From the NCBI GenBank assembly GCA_027315115.1, contig DAHUYQ010000024.1:124001-188000 (forward strand): a DNA stretch of 64,000 nucleotides, in the 5' to 3' direction. Under the pieces are notes generated by a model that saw only the letters and a list, made by a program, of their open reading frames with translations, was not told the DNA's origin and did no database searches. The first letter of the stretch is position 1; every line of letters begins with the position of its first letter. Shown here piece after piece: positions 50,272-59,985 of this stretch. Source of the DNA: Solirubrobacterales bacterium. Lineage in GTDB: Bacteria > Actinomycetota > Thermoleophilia > Solirubrobacterales > Solirubrobacteraceae. Made by a program: the position numbers and the translations under genes.

Positions 50272-51783
50272 ATGGCCGCGGCGCTGCGCAGGATCTCGAC
50301 GGCCTCGTTGCACACGCGGGTGCTTGCCAGCGTGCTCGCGCTGTCCGCCGTCGGGCTGATCGCCCTCGCGGCGGTCACGTACTTCGAGCAGCGCTCGTTC
50401 CTGGAGAGTCGTGCCAACCAGCAGGCCAAGGCGGCGGTGCCTGTGATCTCCGACGCTCTGGAGGGCGGGCACGACACCGGCGACGCGCAGGGCGGCCGCG
50501 ATGGCGCGCCGGCCCAGGGAGGCTCCGGCGGCGGCCTGAGCCCGAGCACGAGCACGAGCCCGGCCCCCAGCCTGCCCCCAGGCACCTACGGTCAGCGCCG
50601 CACCTACGCCGGCAAAGTCACCGGCTCGCTCTTCATCACCTACGGCGAAAGGCAGCCGCCGGCGCCCAAGCTGCCTGCGAGCGTCCCGATCGGGACGCTC
50701 TTCACGGTCGACGCCGCCGGCTCCTCGGGCCTGCAGTACCGCGTCTATGCCACGCGGGACCCGGACTCGCGGGAAGTCACGATCGCGGCGGTGCCGTTGA
50801 CCGACGTGGAGGAGACGCTGAGCCGGCTGCTGCTGGTCGAGGGCCTGGTGATCCTCGGCGTGCTGCTCGCGCTGGGGCTGAGCGCGTTCTTCGTCGTGCG
50901 CCTGGGCCTGCGGCCTCTGGACCGGATCGAGGCGACGGCGGGCCAGATCGTCGCCGGCGACCTCACAAAGCGCGTGAGCCCCGCCGAGCAGCGCACGGAG
51001 GTGGGACGGCTGGGGTTGGCGCTGAACGCGATGCTCGACCGTCTGGAGGAGGCCTTCGCCCAGCGCAAGCGCAGCGAGGAGCGCCTGCGCCAGTTCCTGG
51101 CCGACGCCTCACACGAGCTGCGTACGCCGCTGGCGTCGATCCGCGGCTACGCCGAGCTCTTCCGGATGGGCGCGACCGAGCAGGCCGGCGGCGCCGAGGC
51201 CGCGATGCGGCGGATCGAGGACGAGTCCAAGCGCATGGGCCTGCTGGTCGAGGACATGCTGCTGCTCGCGCATCTCGACGAGGAGCGGGAGCTGCGCACG
51301 GCCTCGGTGGACCTCGCCCAGCTCGCTCGCGACGCCGCCGCCGACGCATCGGCGATCCAGCCGACGCGCACGATCGGCGTGGATGCTCCCGAGCACGCCT
51401 TCGTGGAGGGGGACCCGCATCAGCTCCGCCAGGTGCTCGGCAACCTGACGCGAAACGCGCTCGTGCACACGCCGGTGTCCGCGGCGATCGAGATCTCCGT
51501 CGCCGAGACGGACGATCACGTGAGCATCCGCGTGCGCGACCACGGGCCGGGGTTGCCGGCCGGCTCCCGCGAGCATCTCTTCGAACGCTTCTGGCGCTCC
51601 GAGGCCGGGCGAGAGCGTGGCAAGGCCGGCGCCGGGCTGGGCCTGGCGATCGCGAAGAGCATCGTGGAGGCGCACGGCGGCTCCATCAGCGCCGGCGACG
51701 CGCCCGGTGGCGGCGCCGCGTTCGTGGTCGAGCTGCCGCGCGTCTCGCCCCGGCCGCAGTCGCGCAACAACAGCGTTCGGTAG
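50272..51783 (+). CDS. Sensor histidine kinase
   Basis: A 503-residue membrane kinase. First membrane helix at 17-37 (VLASVLALSAVGLIALAAVTY), an extracytoplasmic sensor (38-185) holding a Gly/Ser/Pro/Thr low-complexity stretch (about 75-105), second helix near 190-212 (LLLVEGLVILGVLLALGLSA), HAMP domain 213-265, H-box ASHELRTPLASIRGYAE near 285, N-box NLTRNALVHT, G1 RDHGPGLP, F-box FERFWR and G2 GAGLGLAIAKS. Architecture is that of MprB/TcrY-type actinobacterial kinases. Cognate to the preceding regulator. Confidence 0.95.
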   Translation: MAAALRRISTASLHTRVLASVLALSAVGLIALAAVTYFEQRSFLESRANQQAKAAVPVISDALEGGHDTGDAQGGRDGAPAQGGSGGGLSPSTSTSPAPSLPPGTYGQRRTYAGKVTGSLFITYGERQPPAPKLPASVPIGTLFTVDAAGSSGLQYRVYATRDPDSREVTIAAVPLTDVEETLSRLLLVEGLVILGVLLALGLSAFFVVRLGLRPLDRIEATAGQIVAGDLTKRVSPAEQRTEVGRLGLALNAMLDRLEEAFAQRKRSEERLRQFLADASHELRTPLASIRGYAELFRMGATEQAGGAEAAMRRIEDESKRMGLLVEDMLLLAHLDEERELRTASVDLAQLARDAAADASAIQPTRTIGVDAPEHAFVEGDPHQLRQVLGNLTRNALVHTPVSAAIEISVAETDDHVSIRVRDHGPGLPAGSREHLFERFWRSEAGRERGKAGAGLGLAIAKSIVEAHGGSISAGDAPGGGAAFVVELPRVSPRPQSRNNSVR

Positions 51784-51883
51784 CGCTTTCGGTCTCTCAG
51801 GCTGCTATCAGCGGAGCTCAAAGCTCGTCTGAGGCTCGCGGGCAACCCTGTGTGCACAACGCAAACGACAGGAAGGAACGCGG

Positions 51884-52078
51884 ATGTCAATCGCGCTCGT
51901 GATCGCACTCAACTTGATCTTCGTGCTGCTCGCCGCGGCGCCCGTGCTCGGAATGGCCCTGAGGGCGGCGTCGCAGGAAGCTCGCGGGGAGCGTCGTGCC
52001 GTCCGCCCGCGCGGCGTCCGCGCAGGCAGGCCCGCACGTGCCTATGGCCTGCCCGCCGCGCCGGCTAGCATCCGGTGA
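51884..52078 (+). CDS. Small single-span membrane protein
   Basis: 64 residues with one N-terminal hydrophobic helix (IALVIALNLIFVLLAAAPVLG) and a basic Arg/Pro/Ala-rich tail. AGGAAGG (51870-51876) sits 7 nt before the ATG, a better ribosome site than most genes here, which supports expression. Its stop abuts the GTG start of the DUF1697 gene. Function unknown. Confidence 0.62.
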   Translation: MSIALVIALNLIFVLLAAAPVLGMALRAASQEARGERRAVRPRGVRAGRPARAYGLPAAPASIR

Positions 52079-52654
52079 GTGAGCGTCGGCGATCGAGATG
52101 CCCCGAGGATCGCCGCGCTGCTGCGGGGAATAAACGTCGGCGGAGCAAACAAGATCGCGATGGCCGAGCTTCGCGCACTGGTCGCGGAGCTCGGCTTTCT
52201 GAGCGTGGCGACCCACCTGCAGAGCGGCAACGTCGTCTTCTCCGCCCCCGGGAAGTCGCCTGATCAGGCCGCGGCGGCGATCGAAGCGGCGATCCGAGAG
52301 CGCTTCGGGCTCGCCATCCCCGTGCTCGCGCGCACCGGGCAGGAGCTTTCGCGGATAGTGGACGCGCATCCGCTGCGCGATCTCGCGAGCAACCCCTCCC
52401 GGATGCTGGTCGTCTTTCTGTCCGCGCCGGTGGACGATGCGCGCATCGCCGAGGTGCAGGAGCAGCAGTTCGCGCCGGACCGCTTTCTCGCCGGCGAGCG
52501 CGAGATCTACGTCTGGGCGCCAAACGGCGTGAGCGAGAGCAAGCTCACCTACGCCTTCTGGGAGAAGCAGCTCGGCGGCATCACCGCGACCGCCCGCAAC
52601 TGGAACACGGTGGAGCGCCTGCGCGAGCTGACCGCCGCCGCGACGGCAGGCTGA
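52079..52654 (+). CDS. DUF1697 family protein
   Basis: A 191-residue protein of the DUF1697 family: RIAALLRGINVGGANKIAMAEL, THLQSGNVVFSAPGKS, and the C-terminal YVWAPNGVSESKLT and TARNWNTVERL. All four typical conserved blocks are present, so the protein appears intact. Biochemical role is not established for the family. GTG start directly after the small membrane protein's stop. Confidence 0.92.
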   Translation: MSVGDRDAPRIAALLRGINVGGANKIAMAELRALVAELGFLSVATHLQSGNVVFSAPGKSPDQAAAAIEAAIRERFGLAIPVLARTGQELSRIVDAHPLRDLASNPSRMLVVFLSAPVDDARIAEVQEQQFAPDRFLAGEREIYVWAPNGVSESKLTYAFWEKQLGGITATARNWNTVERLRELTAAATAG

Positions 52655-52695
52655 CCGCCGCCACGGCGCCTGCGCGAGCTGACCGCCGCCGCGAC
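52615..52695 (+). repeat. Tandem duplication of the DUF1697 gene end
   Basis: A 30-bp segment at 52615-52644 recurs exactly at 52666-52695 (period 51 bp). The first copy is the coding end of the DUF1697 gene; the second lies after its stop and stays open until TGA near 52710. Confidence 0.8.
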
Positions 52696-52715
52696 CGCTA
52701 CGGCAGGCTGAGAGC

Positions 52716-54416
52716 CTAGCCGCCGAGCCGGTAGGCGACGAGCGCCGGTTTCTGGCTGCTCGTGGCGGCCTTGCCGGCGCCGATGATCACGGTGCCGCCT
52801 TCGACGGCGACACCCGCGTTGCTGCCCGCCGGCAGTTCGCTTTCCCACGCGACTTCGCCGTTGCTCGCGTTCAGCCCGTAGAGCTCGCCGTCGAAGGTCG
52901 CGACCAGTACCACGTTGTTCACCACGGTCGTGGCGCCGAAGGCGGGGGAGGCGAATTTGTGCGTCCACTCGATCTTGCCTGTCGCGACGTTCACGGCCAC
53001 GACTTCGCCGCTCGCTTCGGGTCCTTCGCTGGGGGCGGACTGGCCGTTGAAGGTGGCCGGCATGTTGACGACGGGCGCGAAGACTGTGGTGCCGTTGCTC
53101 GCCATCTGGGCGATCACGCCGCCGAGCTCGCCCGGGTAGATCGTCTCGGGCGTCTTCAGCTTCGAGTATTCGTGGCGCATCGCGTAGAGGCCGTCGTTTT
53201 CGTGGCCGTTGTGGATGCCGACGTTTCGCCTCCACAGCAGCTTGCCGGTCTTGCGATCAAGCGCCACGAGCACACCGGACTTGCCGCCGCTTATGACCAC
53301 CGGCTTGCCGCCGACTTCGGCGAGGATCGGCGGGGCCTGCTGGTCCCAGTCGTAGAGGTCGTGCGGGGTCACCTGGTAGTACCACCGCAGCTTGCCGGTG
53401 GTGGCGTTCAGCTTCACCACGGAGTCGTTGTAGAGGTTCGGCCCCGGTCTGCTGGAGCCCCACGGGTACTGTTCGGTGCCCGGCACAGGCTCCGGGTTGC
53501 CGGTCCCGAAGTACATGTTGCCTTCGTTGTCGAACGCCGGCGGGTACCAGACGCCGCCGCCGGAGTTCACCGAGGTGCCCGAGGGAGCCCAGAGGTCCGG
53601 TGGGGAGGTGTTGAAGTGCCAGAGCTTCTTGCCGGTCTTGGCGTTCAGCGCCCAGAGCACGCCGTTGCCGCCCGGCGCGTAGAAGTTGTTGACGTTGCCG
53701 GGAACGGTCGAGACGTACACGATGCCGTTGTGGTAGCCGGGCGCCATGTCGATGCCCTCGTGTTCGTTTTCCACCAGCGAGACCGACCAGAGCTCTTTGC
53801 CGGTCTTCTGTTCCAGCGCGAACGCGGAGGTGCCGGTCGTGCCGAAGACCTCGCCGTTGGCGACCGCGAGCCCGTTGGGACCGTAGTCCTCCGCTTTGAG
53901 ATCGTTGCTCCAGAGCACCTGTCCGGTCTGCAGGTCGATGGCCTGCACGTTCGAGTCGAGGTCGATCGAGTAGACCACGCCGCCCGCGATCACAGGCGTG
54001 GAGGCATAGGCGCCGAAGAGGCTGTTGGCTTCCAGCGGGATGCTCCACGCGAGCTTCAGCTTGGAGACGGTCGAGGCGTTGATCGGCCCGCCCGTGGAGC
54101 GCGTGTTGGAGGTGTTGATGTTCTCGTAGCCCGTGCCGGTGAACGACGCGCCCGGCCCGCTCGCCGTTTTGGAGGAGCCGAGCACGAGGACCAGCACCAC
54201 GACGACCACGACCACGAGCGCGGCCGCGCCGCCGATCTGCCATGGTCCCAAGCGCCTTGCGTTCTGGGCCGGCTTGGCCGAGGCGCCGCCGCCGCTCTGG
54301 CGCTTGCGCGGCTGCTGCCCGCCACCGGAGCCGCCGCCGGCGCGCGCGCCCTGGGCGCCGTGGGTCTGGCGCGTGGCGGCTCCGCCGACTCGCGCTCCGC
54401 GAGAGCGTTTGCTCAT
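52716..54416 (-). CDS. Membrane-anchored PQQ-type beta-propeller (quinoprotein dehydrogenase-like)
   Basis: A 566-residue protein. The cytoplasmic N-terminus is Gly/Arg/Gln-rich (1-55), followed by a very hydrophobic anchor ALVVVVVVVLVLVLG at about 63-80. The rest is a propeller with many tryptophan-docking repeats (TGQVLWSNDL, TGKELWSVSL, TGKKLWHFNT, TGKLRWYYQV, TGKLLWRRNV, TGKIEWTHKF). The segment HDLYDWDQQAPPIL resembles the active-site region of PQQ alcohol dehydrogenases. There is no cytochrome domain and no vicinal Cys pair, so an actual PQQ enzyme is possible but not certain. Confidence 0.82.
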   Translation of the reverse strand: MSKRSRGARVGGAATRQTHGAQGARAGGGSGGGQQPRKRQSGGGASAKPAQNARRLGPWQIGGAAALVVVVVVVLVLVLGSSKTASGPGASFTGTGYENINTSNTRSTGGPINASTVSKLKLAWSIPLEANSLFGAYASTPVIAGGVVYSIDLDSNVQAIDLQTGQVLWSNDLKAEDYGPNGLAVANGEVFGTTGTSAFALEQKTGKELWSVSLVENEHEGIDMAPGYHNGIVYVSTVPGNVNNFYAPGGNGVLWALNAKTGKKLWHFNTSPPDLWAPSGTSVNSGGGVWYPPAFDNEGNMYFGTGNPEPVPGTEQYPWGSSRPGPNLYNDSVVKLNATTGKLRWYYQVTPHDLYDWDQQAPPILAEVGGKPVVISGGKSGVLVALDRKTGKLLWRRNVGIHNGHENDGLYAMRHEYSKLKTPETIYPGELGGVIAQMASNGTTVFAPVVNMPATFNGQSAPSEGPEASGEVVAVNVATGKIEWTHKFASPAFGATTVVNNVVLVATFDGELYGLNASNGEVAWESELPAGSNAGVAVEGGTVIIGAGKAATSSQKPALVAYRLGG

Positions 54417-54713
54417 GTGCCCGCCCGGGCGTCGTCGCGCTGCGCCGGATAGCTTCGGACATGAGAGGTCATGCGGCGAACCTAACCGCCGCGGTCGCGC
54501 GGCGTCAAAGCCGGCGCCCGGGGCGTCGCCGGCGGCGCCCGTGACCCGCGCTCCCGCGGCCGGTTTCGGCCTGTCTGAGCGGAAACACCGCTTGACTTGC
54601 AGTCGGATGCATTTGTTTCCAGACGCGGCTTGCCGGCGCCGCCGTCGAGGCCCGTCGGGCTCGGCCGCCGACGCGCGTCGGGCGGAGCGCCGGCGCGCTT
54701 CCGACGGGACGCT

Positions 54714-55946
54714 TCAGCGCGCCTGCGCGCTCACGTGCGGCGCCAGCTCGCTGCGCGCGATGCTCATCTTGTGCACCTCGTCGGGGCCGTCGGCCAGGCG
54801 CAGCGTGCGCAGGTGCGCGTAGGCCCAGGCCAGCCCGAAGTCCTCGGAGACCCCGCCGCCGCCGTGCACCTGGATCGCGCGGTCGATCACCTTCAGCGCG
54901 ACGTTCGGCGCCGCGACCTTGATGGCCGATATCTCCATCCGCGCCTGCCGGTTGCCGACCGTGTCCATCAGCCAGGCCGCCTTCAACGTCAGCAGGCGCG
55001 CCATCTCGATTTCCACGCGCGACTCGGCGATCCAGTCCTGGATGTTGGCGCGCGAGGCCAGCGGCGCGCCGAAGGTCACGCGCGAGGCGGCGCGCGCGCA
55101 CATCGCCTCCAGGGCGCGCTCGGCGGCGCCGATCGAGCGCATGCAGTGGTGGATGCGGCCGGGGCCAAGCCTTGCCTGGGCGATCATGAACCCGTCGCCC
55201 TCGCCGGCGATCAGGTTGGCGGCCGGCACGCGCACGTTCTCGAACAGGATTTCGGCGTGGCCCTCGTGGTCGAGGTAGCCGAAGACGGGCAGGTTGCGCA
55301 GCACGCTCACGCCCGGGGTGTCCAGCGGCACGAGAATCATGCTCTGCTGCCTGTGGCGCGGTTGACCGGATCCCCCGACCCCACCCCCGGTCTTGCCCAT
55401 CACGATCATCACCCGGCAGTGCGGGTGATAGGTGCCCGAGATCCACCACTTGCGCCCGTTCAGGACGTAATGCTCGCCGTCCCGCTCGATCGAGAGGCTG
55501 ACGTTGGTCGCGTCGGAGCTCGCGACCTCCGGCTCGGTCATGGCGAAGGCCGAGCGGATCTCGCCCGCCAGCAGCGGCGCAAGCCAGCGCTCGCGCTGCT
55601 CCGGGGTGGCGAAGAGGTGCAGCACCTCCATGTTTCCGGTGTCCGGCGCCGAGCAGTTGCACGCCTCGGATGCGATCGGCGAGCGGCCGAGGATCTCCGC
55701 GAGCGGCGCGTACTCGGCGTTGGAGAGCCCGGCGCCGTCCTTCTCGTCGGGCAGGAACATGTTCCAGAGCCCGAGCGAGCGCGCCTGCTCCTTGAGCTGC
55801 TCCATGATCTGCGGCTGATGATGGGGGTCCCCGGACTCGCGCAGCTCGCGCGCGTAGGTCTCCTCCGCGGGCACCACGTGCTCCTCCATGAAGGTGCTCA
55901 GGCGCCCCATGAATTCCCTGCAGCGCTCGCTGTGCTGGAAGTCCAT
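54714..55946 (-). CDS. Acyl-CoA dehydrogenase family protein (ACAD10/11-like)
   Basis: A 410-residue FAD enzyme of fatty-acid beta-oxidation. Motifs: [15 protein letters not shown] near residue 145 (FAD/substrate), [21 protein letters not shown] near 172, [19 protein letters not shown] near 265, and [20 protein letters not shown] near 365 with the C-terminal helix. RIHHCMR is characteristic of the ACAD10/11 and bacterial long-chain group. ATG 55946 follows GGAGAGG; the longer reading overlaps the divergent purM-like gene region. Electrons would go via ETF to ETF-QO, whose gene lies at the start of the window. Confidence 0.94.
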   Translation of the reverse strand: MDFQHSERCREFMGRLSTFMEEHVVPAEETYARELRESGDPHHQPQIMEQLKEQARSLGLWNMFLPDEKDGAGLSNAEYAPLAEILGRSPIASEACNCSAPDTGNMEVLHLFATPEQRERWLAPLLAGEIRSAFAMTEPEVASSDATNVSLSIERDGEHYVLNGRKWWISGTYHPHCRVMIVMGKTGGGVGGSGQPRHRQQSMILVPLDTPGVSVLRNLPVFGYLDHEGHAEILFENVRVPAANLIAGEGDGFMIAQARLGPGRIHHCMRSIGAAERALEAMCARAASRVTFGAPLASRANIQDWIAESRVEIEMARLLTLKAAWLMDTVGNRQARMEISAIKVAAPNVALKVIDRAIQVHGGGGVSEDFGLAWAYAHLRTLRLADGPDEVHKMSIARSELAPHVSAQAR

Positions 55947-56007
55947 CGCCTCTCCTCTCGCTCTTTGCAGGCCGCTTCGGCCACGAGGAGGATAGGCTGC
56001 CCCGCAG

Positions 56008-57123
56008 GTGAGCGACGGCCAGGGCAAAGCAAGCAGCTACCGCGACGCGGGCGTCGACTACGAGGCGCTGGACGCAGGCAAGCGCAGCGCAGTCGCGAGC
56101 GCGCTTGCGACCTCCGCGCTGCTGAGCGCGCGCGGCGGCCGTGCGGTCGACGCCTCCCGCGGGGAGCCCGCGTTCGTGTTCGAGCACGGGGGGCAGAGTC
56201 TCGCTTTCGTGGTCGAGGGCCTTGGCACCAAGTCGGTGATCGCCAGGCAGGTCGAAGAACAGCTCGGCGTGGACCGGTTTGCCGACGTCGCCTACGACAC
56301 CGTCGCGGCGATCGTCAACGACCTCTGCTGCGTGGGGGCGCTGCCGCTGGTGTGCGCCGCCTACTTCGCCACGGGCGCCTCGGAGTGGTACGGACAGGGC
56401 ACGCGGGGCGCCTCGCTGCTGCGCGGATGGCAGCAGGCCTGCGAGGCCGCCGGCTGCACGTGGGGCGGGGGAGAGTCCCCCTCGCTGCCGGGCCTGCTGG
56501 CCGAGCCCGACATCGAGCTCGCCGGCTCGGCGGTGGGCGCGGTCCCCGAGGGCTGCTCGCCGATCCTCGGCGCCGATCTTGCGCCCGGCGACGAGATCGT
56601 CCTGGTCGCCTCCAGCGGCCTGCACGCAAACGGCGCATCGCTCGCGCGCCTGATCGCGAGCAGGGCGCCGGACGGCTATGCGACAAAGCTGCCCAGCGGC
56701 GCGAGCTTCGGGGAGGCGTTGCTTGCGCCGTCGATCATCTACGTCCCGCTGGTGCAGGCGCTGCTGCGGGAGCATGTGCCCGTGGTCTACCTCAGCCACA
56801 TCACCGGCCACGGCCTGCTGAAGCTGATGCGGCCGCCGGCGCAGCTTCGCTACAGGGTCAGCGAGCTGCCGCCGGTGCCGGAGGTGCTCTCCTTCCTGGT
56901 GCAGCAAGCTGGCCTGGACGCCGAGGCGGCGCACTCCACGTTCAACATGGGCGCGGGCTTCGCGGTCTACTGCCGGCCGGGCGCGGGAGAGCGGGTGGTC
57001 GCTCTGGCGCGCGAGCTGGGTCTCGACGCGCTGCTTGCGGGCAGCGTCGAGGAGGGAGCGCGAGAAGTCGTGCTCGAGACGGTCGGAGTGCGGTATGGCA
57101 GCGAGCGTTTGGAGCTCGGATAA
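56008..57123 (+). CDS. PurM-family protein (phosphoribosylformylglycinamidine cyclo-ligase-like)
   Basis: A 371-residue protein with the AIR synthetase layout: [17 protein letters not shown] at the start, [11 protein letters not shown] near residue 70, [19 protein letters not shown] near 95, [12 protein letters not shown] near 155, [21 protein letters not shown] near 195 and [12 protein letters not shown] near 265. Several positions differ from canonical PurM (GGETAEMPG becomes [16 protein letters not shown] becomes HITGHG), so it may be a divergent PurM or a paralogue with another ATP-dependent reaction. GTG start. Divergent from the acyl-CoA dehydrogenase with 61 bp between. Confidence 0.82.
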   Translation: MSDGQGKASSYRDAGVDYEALDAGKRSAVASALATSALLSARGGRAVDASRGEPAFVFEHGGQSLAFVVEGLGTKSVIARQVEEQLGVDRFADVAYDTVAAIVNDLCCVGALPLVCAAYFATGASEWYGQGTRGASLLRGWQQACEAAGCTWGGGESPSLPGLLAEPDIELAGSAVGAVPEGCSPILGADLAPGDEIVLVASSGLHANGASLARLIASRAPDGYATKLPSGASFGEALLAPSIIYVPLVQALLREHVPVVYLSHITGHGLLKLMRPPAQLRYRVSELPPVPEVLSFLVQQAGLDAEAAHSTFNMGAGFAVYCRPGAGERVVALARELGLDALLAGSVEEGAREVVLETVGVRYGSERLELG

Positions 57124-57474
57124 GACCATGGCAGCTAGGTCTTAGCCTCGACTTCAGGGTTAGGCTTGACGCGGAATGCGACCACGTGATCCCGCTTCGC
57201 ATGCAGGATCACGCGATCATCGCCCCGGGGCGCGATGGAGTCGCAGGCATTTTGTCGCGCCCGACGCATAAAAACGCCCCGTGGCGGTAAGTTCTAGCCT
57301 CGAACCTTCTCGCACGGATGGCTTGAACTTGAACGCAACCGGCCGTAGAGGTATGGTTCCAAGTGGTTCTCCATGTCGAATGGCATGGAGGTCTCGATGT
57401 CGCCGGGCCGTCATGGTCTCGGAGCTACCCGGATCGAGGCGGATCTGCAAAACAGACCAGAGGAGAGAGACGAC
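57124..57474. other. Gene-free interval before the Mce locus
   Basis: About 350 bp without a coding signal. It contains short imperfect repeats (TAGCCTCGA at about 57143 and 57297) and the promoter listed separately. Confidence 0.5.
57329..57357 (+). promoter_or_regulatory. Candidate promoter for the Mce locus
   Basis: TTGAAC (57329-57334), 17-nt spacer, TATGGT (57352-57357), about 110 nt upstream of the first gene. A second TTGAAC overlaps immediately upstream (57323-57328). Good spacing in GC-rich DNA. Confidence 0.6.
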
Positions 57475-58311
57475 ATGATGCGAAGGGCATCCATATGTCT
57501 GGCGCTGCTTGGCGCAGCGGTCCTTGGGCTCCCGGCGGCTGCGTCGGCCGTACCCACGGTGACCTTCAAAGCCAAGGTGGTGCCGGTTCCCAAGAACCTG
57601 AAAGCGAAGAAAGGGCCGAGCTGGCCCGGGACGGGCAACCTGCTTGGCAAGCCCGCCGCCGTCGAAGGGACGTTCACGATCAAAGGCACCGAATACCCGG
57701 CAGCCAGCGAAGGCTGGACGGCGGGCACGCTGCTGAACGTCGGCCCGCCGCCGCTGCGGCGCGTGGAGGTCTACCTGCCCAAAGGCACGAAGATCAACGC
57801 CAAACCCTTCAAGACGTGCCCGCAGAGCAAATTCGAAAACCACCTCGAACCGCCCTGCCCCAAGGGCTCTGAAGCGAGCCCGCCCGGCGAAGCCGGCGGC
57901 AAGGTGTTCTTCGGCGAATCCGAGGTGCAGGAGAAAGTGCTCGTGCAGGCGTACTTCACGAGCCGCGGGCTGACCTTCTGGATCGAAGGCAAGAGCCCGG
58001 CTTCGATCGAACAGTACGCGACCGGCGGCATCAAGGGCGCATCCGGCCCGTTCAGCAAGAAGCTCGAATCCAACGTCCCGCTGATCAGCACCGTCACAGG
58101 CGCGCCGTACGCGATGGCCGAACAGATCAAAGTGACGGTCGGCGCCGTCATGAAGAAGGGCAGCAAACTCATTTCTTATGGCACCGTGCCGACCACCTGT
58201 CCGAAGGGTGGCTTCCCCGTCAGAGCCGAACTGTGGTTTGGCGGCGGCGAATCCGAATCCGGCTGGCAGAAGGTGGTCAAGACGTCCAAGACGCCGTGCC
58301 CGAAGAAATAG
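57475..58311 (+). CDS. Secreted protein of unknown function preceding the Mce genes
   Basis: A 278-residue protein with a signal peptide (MMRRASICLALLGAAVLGLP, cleavage near ASAVPT). The mature part has strands such as TVTFKAKVVPVPKNLK and VEVYLPKGTKINAKPF and four cysteines (FKTCPQ, PPCPKG, TTCPKG, TPCPKK). It resembles exported proteins I associate with Thermoleophilia genomes; function unknown. AGGAG (57461-57465) supports ATG 57475. It has high use of GAA for glutamate, like the Mce genes that follow. Confidence 0.78.
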   Translation: MMRRASICLALLGAAVLGLPAAASAVPTVTFKAKVVPVPKNLKAKKGPSWPGTGNLLGKPAAVEGTFTIKGTEYPAASEGWTAGTLLNVGPPPLRRVEVYLPKGTKINAKPFKTCPQSKFENHLEPPCPKGSEASPPGEAGGKVFFGESEVQEKVLVQAYFTSRGLTFWIEGKSPASIEQYATGGIKGASGPFSKKLESNVPLISTVTGAPYAMAEQIKVTVGAVMKKGSKLISYGTVPTTCPKGGFPVRAELWFGGGESESGWQKVVKTSKTPCPKK

Positions 58312-58443
58312 GCCAGAGCAGGATGTAGCTGTGCGCGCGGCTCGCTACGAGGGCGGGCCGCGCGTAAAGCAGCGACGGCGCGGGGGCGGCTCCCTTGGAC
58401 GGGACCGCCCTCTACGCTGCCGGGGATCGAGGAAGGGAACGGG

Positions 58444-59985
58444 GTGAAGAAGACCGCTAGGTGGAGGAGAGGAGCGACGGGGTTCGTCGCGGTCGCGTCA
58501 GGCGTGGCCGCGATCGTTGTCGTGATCCTGCTCAGCGCCGCCGGCGGCGGGGGCGGCTCCTACACGGTCCGCGCGATCTTCGACGACGCCAACAACGTCA
58601 CCGAAGGCGAGGAAGTCAAGGCCGAAGGGGCCAAAATCGGCAAAGTCGGCGAAGTCTTCCCCACGCCGAACGGCAAGGCGGCGGTCCAGCTCAACATCGA
58701 AAACCCCGGCTTCCAGGACTTCCGCCAGGACGCCTCCTGCACGATCCTGCCCCAGTCGCTGCTGGGCGAGCAGTACGTCGACTGCAGGCCCACCCAGCCG
58801 CATCCCGAAGGCGTCGCGCTGCCGCCGGCGCTCAAGCGCATACCGGCCGGCCAGGAAGGCGAAGGCGAAGTGCTGCTGCCGCTCGGCAACACCTCCAGCC
58901 CCGTAGGCGTCGACCAGCTTCAGAACATCACGCGCCTGCCGCAGTCGCAGGGGCTGAGGATCATCCTCAACGAACTCGGCGTCACCTTCGCCGGTCGTGG
59001 CGACGAACTGCACGAAGTGATCCAGAGGGCAGACCCCGGCCTGCGCGAACTCAACGAAGTGCTGCACATCCTCGCCCAGCAGAACCAGGTGCTTGCGAAC
59101 CTCGCTGTGGAAGGCGACCGGGCGCTGGCGCCGGTCACCGCCAACCGCGAGCATCTCGCAGGCTTCATCGAACACAGCAGTGCGGTCGCTCAGGCAACCG
59201 CGAGGCACCTGCCCGAGCTCGAAAAGGACCTCGCCCGCCTGCCCGGCTTCCTCAAGCAGCTCAGCCCCGCCACCGAACGCGTGCAGCATTTCGCGGAACA
59301 GACGACCCCGACCTTCGAAGACCTCGGCCAGGCGGCTCCCTCGGTCGACCAGCTCTTCGAAAACCTCACGCCGTTCTCGAAAGCCACCGATCGCTACCTC
59401 ACAAGCCTCGGAAAGACGAGCAAGGTCACGGGGCCGGCACTCAAGGGCACCACGAAGCTGCTCGACCAGCTCGAACCGCTCGGCGCATCGGCGGAACCGT
59501 TCTCCAAGAGCCTCGCGACGCTGCTGACGAAGTTCAAGAACACCGGCGGCATCGAGCGCCTGATGGACTTCATCTTCCTGGGCGCAGGCTCCACAAACGG
59601 GTATGACGCGCTGGGGCACTTCCTGCGGGCGGAAGTTGTGGCCGATCCCTGTGTGAACTACAAAATCGCGGTCCATCCAGGCGAAACATGCAGCGCCAAT
59701 TTCACGAAGTCCGAAGAAGAAGGCAAAGCCACAAAGGCCAGCGTCGCAAGCGCACGGGCCGACGAAAGCACGGTCATGGCTCGCACGCTGGCCGTGATCG
59801 AAGGCAAGACCGCCGCACAGGCCATCGCCGAGTACCCGGGCAGCGAAGGGCTCGCGAGCTCCACTGCGAACGTGGGCTCGACGCGGCCGGCCGACGGCAG
59901 CTCGGGGCACACCACGTACTACAAGCCGGGCGCCGAAACCACCGGGGTCAGCGAACGGCTCCTCGAATACCTGCTGGGAAGCTGA
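58444..59985 (+). CDS. MCE/MlaD-domain lipid transport protein
   Basis: A 513-residue protein. One N-terminal membrane helix (GFVAVASGVAAIVVVILLSA, residues 13-32) is followed by the MCE domain (SYTVRAIFDDANNVTEGEEV, KAEGAKIGKVGEV, ILPQSLLGEQYVDCRP) at about 40-115, then a long helical region (170-390) that in Mce proteins forms a tube for lipid passage, and a low-complexity Ser/Thr/Gly tail. It would belong to a lipid-importing Mce complex in the envelope. AGGAAGG precedes the GTG start. No YrbE permease or Mkl ATPase gene precedes it in the window. Confidence 0.9.
   Translation: MKKTARWRRGATGFVAVASGVAAIVVVILLSAAGGGGGSYTVRAIFDDANNVTEGEEVKAEGAKIGKVGEVFPTPNGKAAVQLNIENPGFQDFRQDASCTILPQSLLGEQYVDCRPTQPHPEGVALPPALKRIPAGQEGEGEVLLPLGNTSSPVGVDQLQNITRLPQSQGLRIILNELGVTFAGRGDELHEVIQRADPGLRELNEVLHILAQQNQVLANLAVEGDRALAPVTANREHLAGFIEHSSAVAQATARHLPELEKDLARLPGFLKQLSPATERVQHFAEQTTPTFEDLGQAAPSVDQLFENLTPFSKATDRYLTSLGKTSKVTGPALKGTTKLLDQLEPLGASAEPFSKSLATLLTKFKNTGGIERLMDFIFLGAGSTNGYDALGHFLRAEVVADPCVNYKIAVHPGETCSANFTKSEEEGKATKASVASARADESTVMARTLAVIEGKTAAQAIAEYPGSEGLASSTANVGSTRPADGSSGHTTYYKPGAETTGVSERLLEYLLGS

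Noticed and set aside
54505-57290. Two frames of nearly 900 codons, one per strand, over the acyl-CoA dehydrogenase and PurM-like genes
   Set aside because: Both run out of frame through two genes with clear family motifs and have low-complexity translations.
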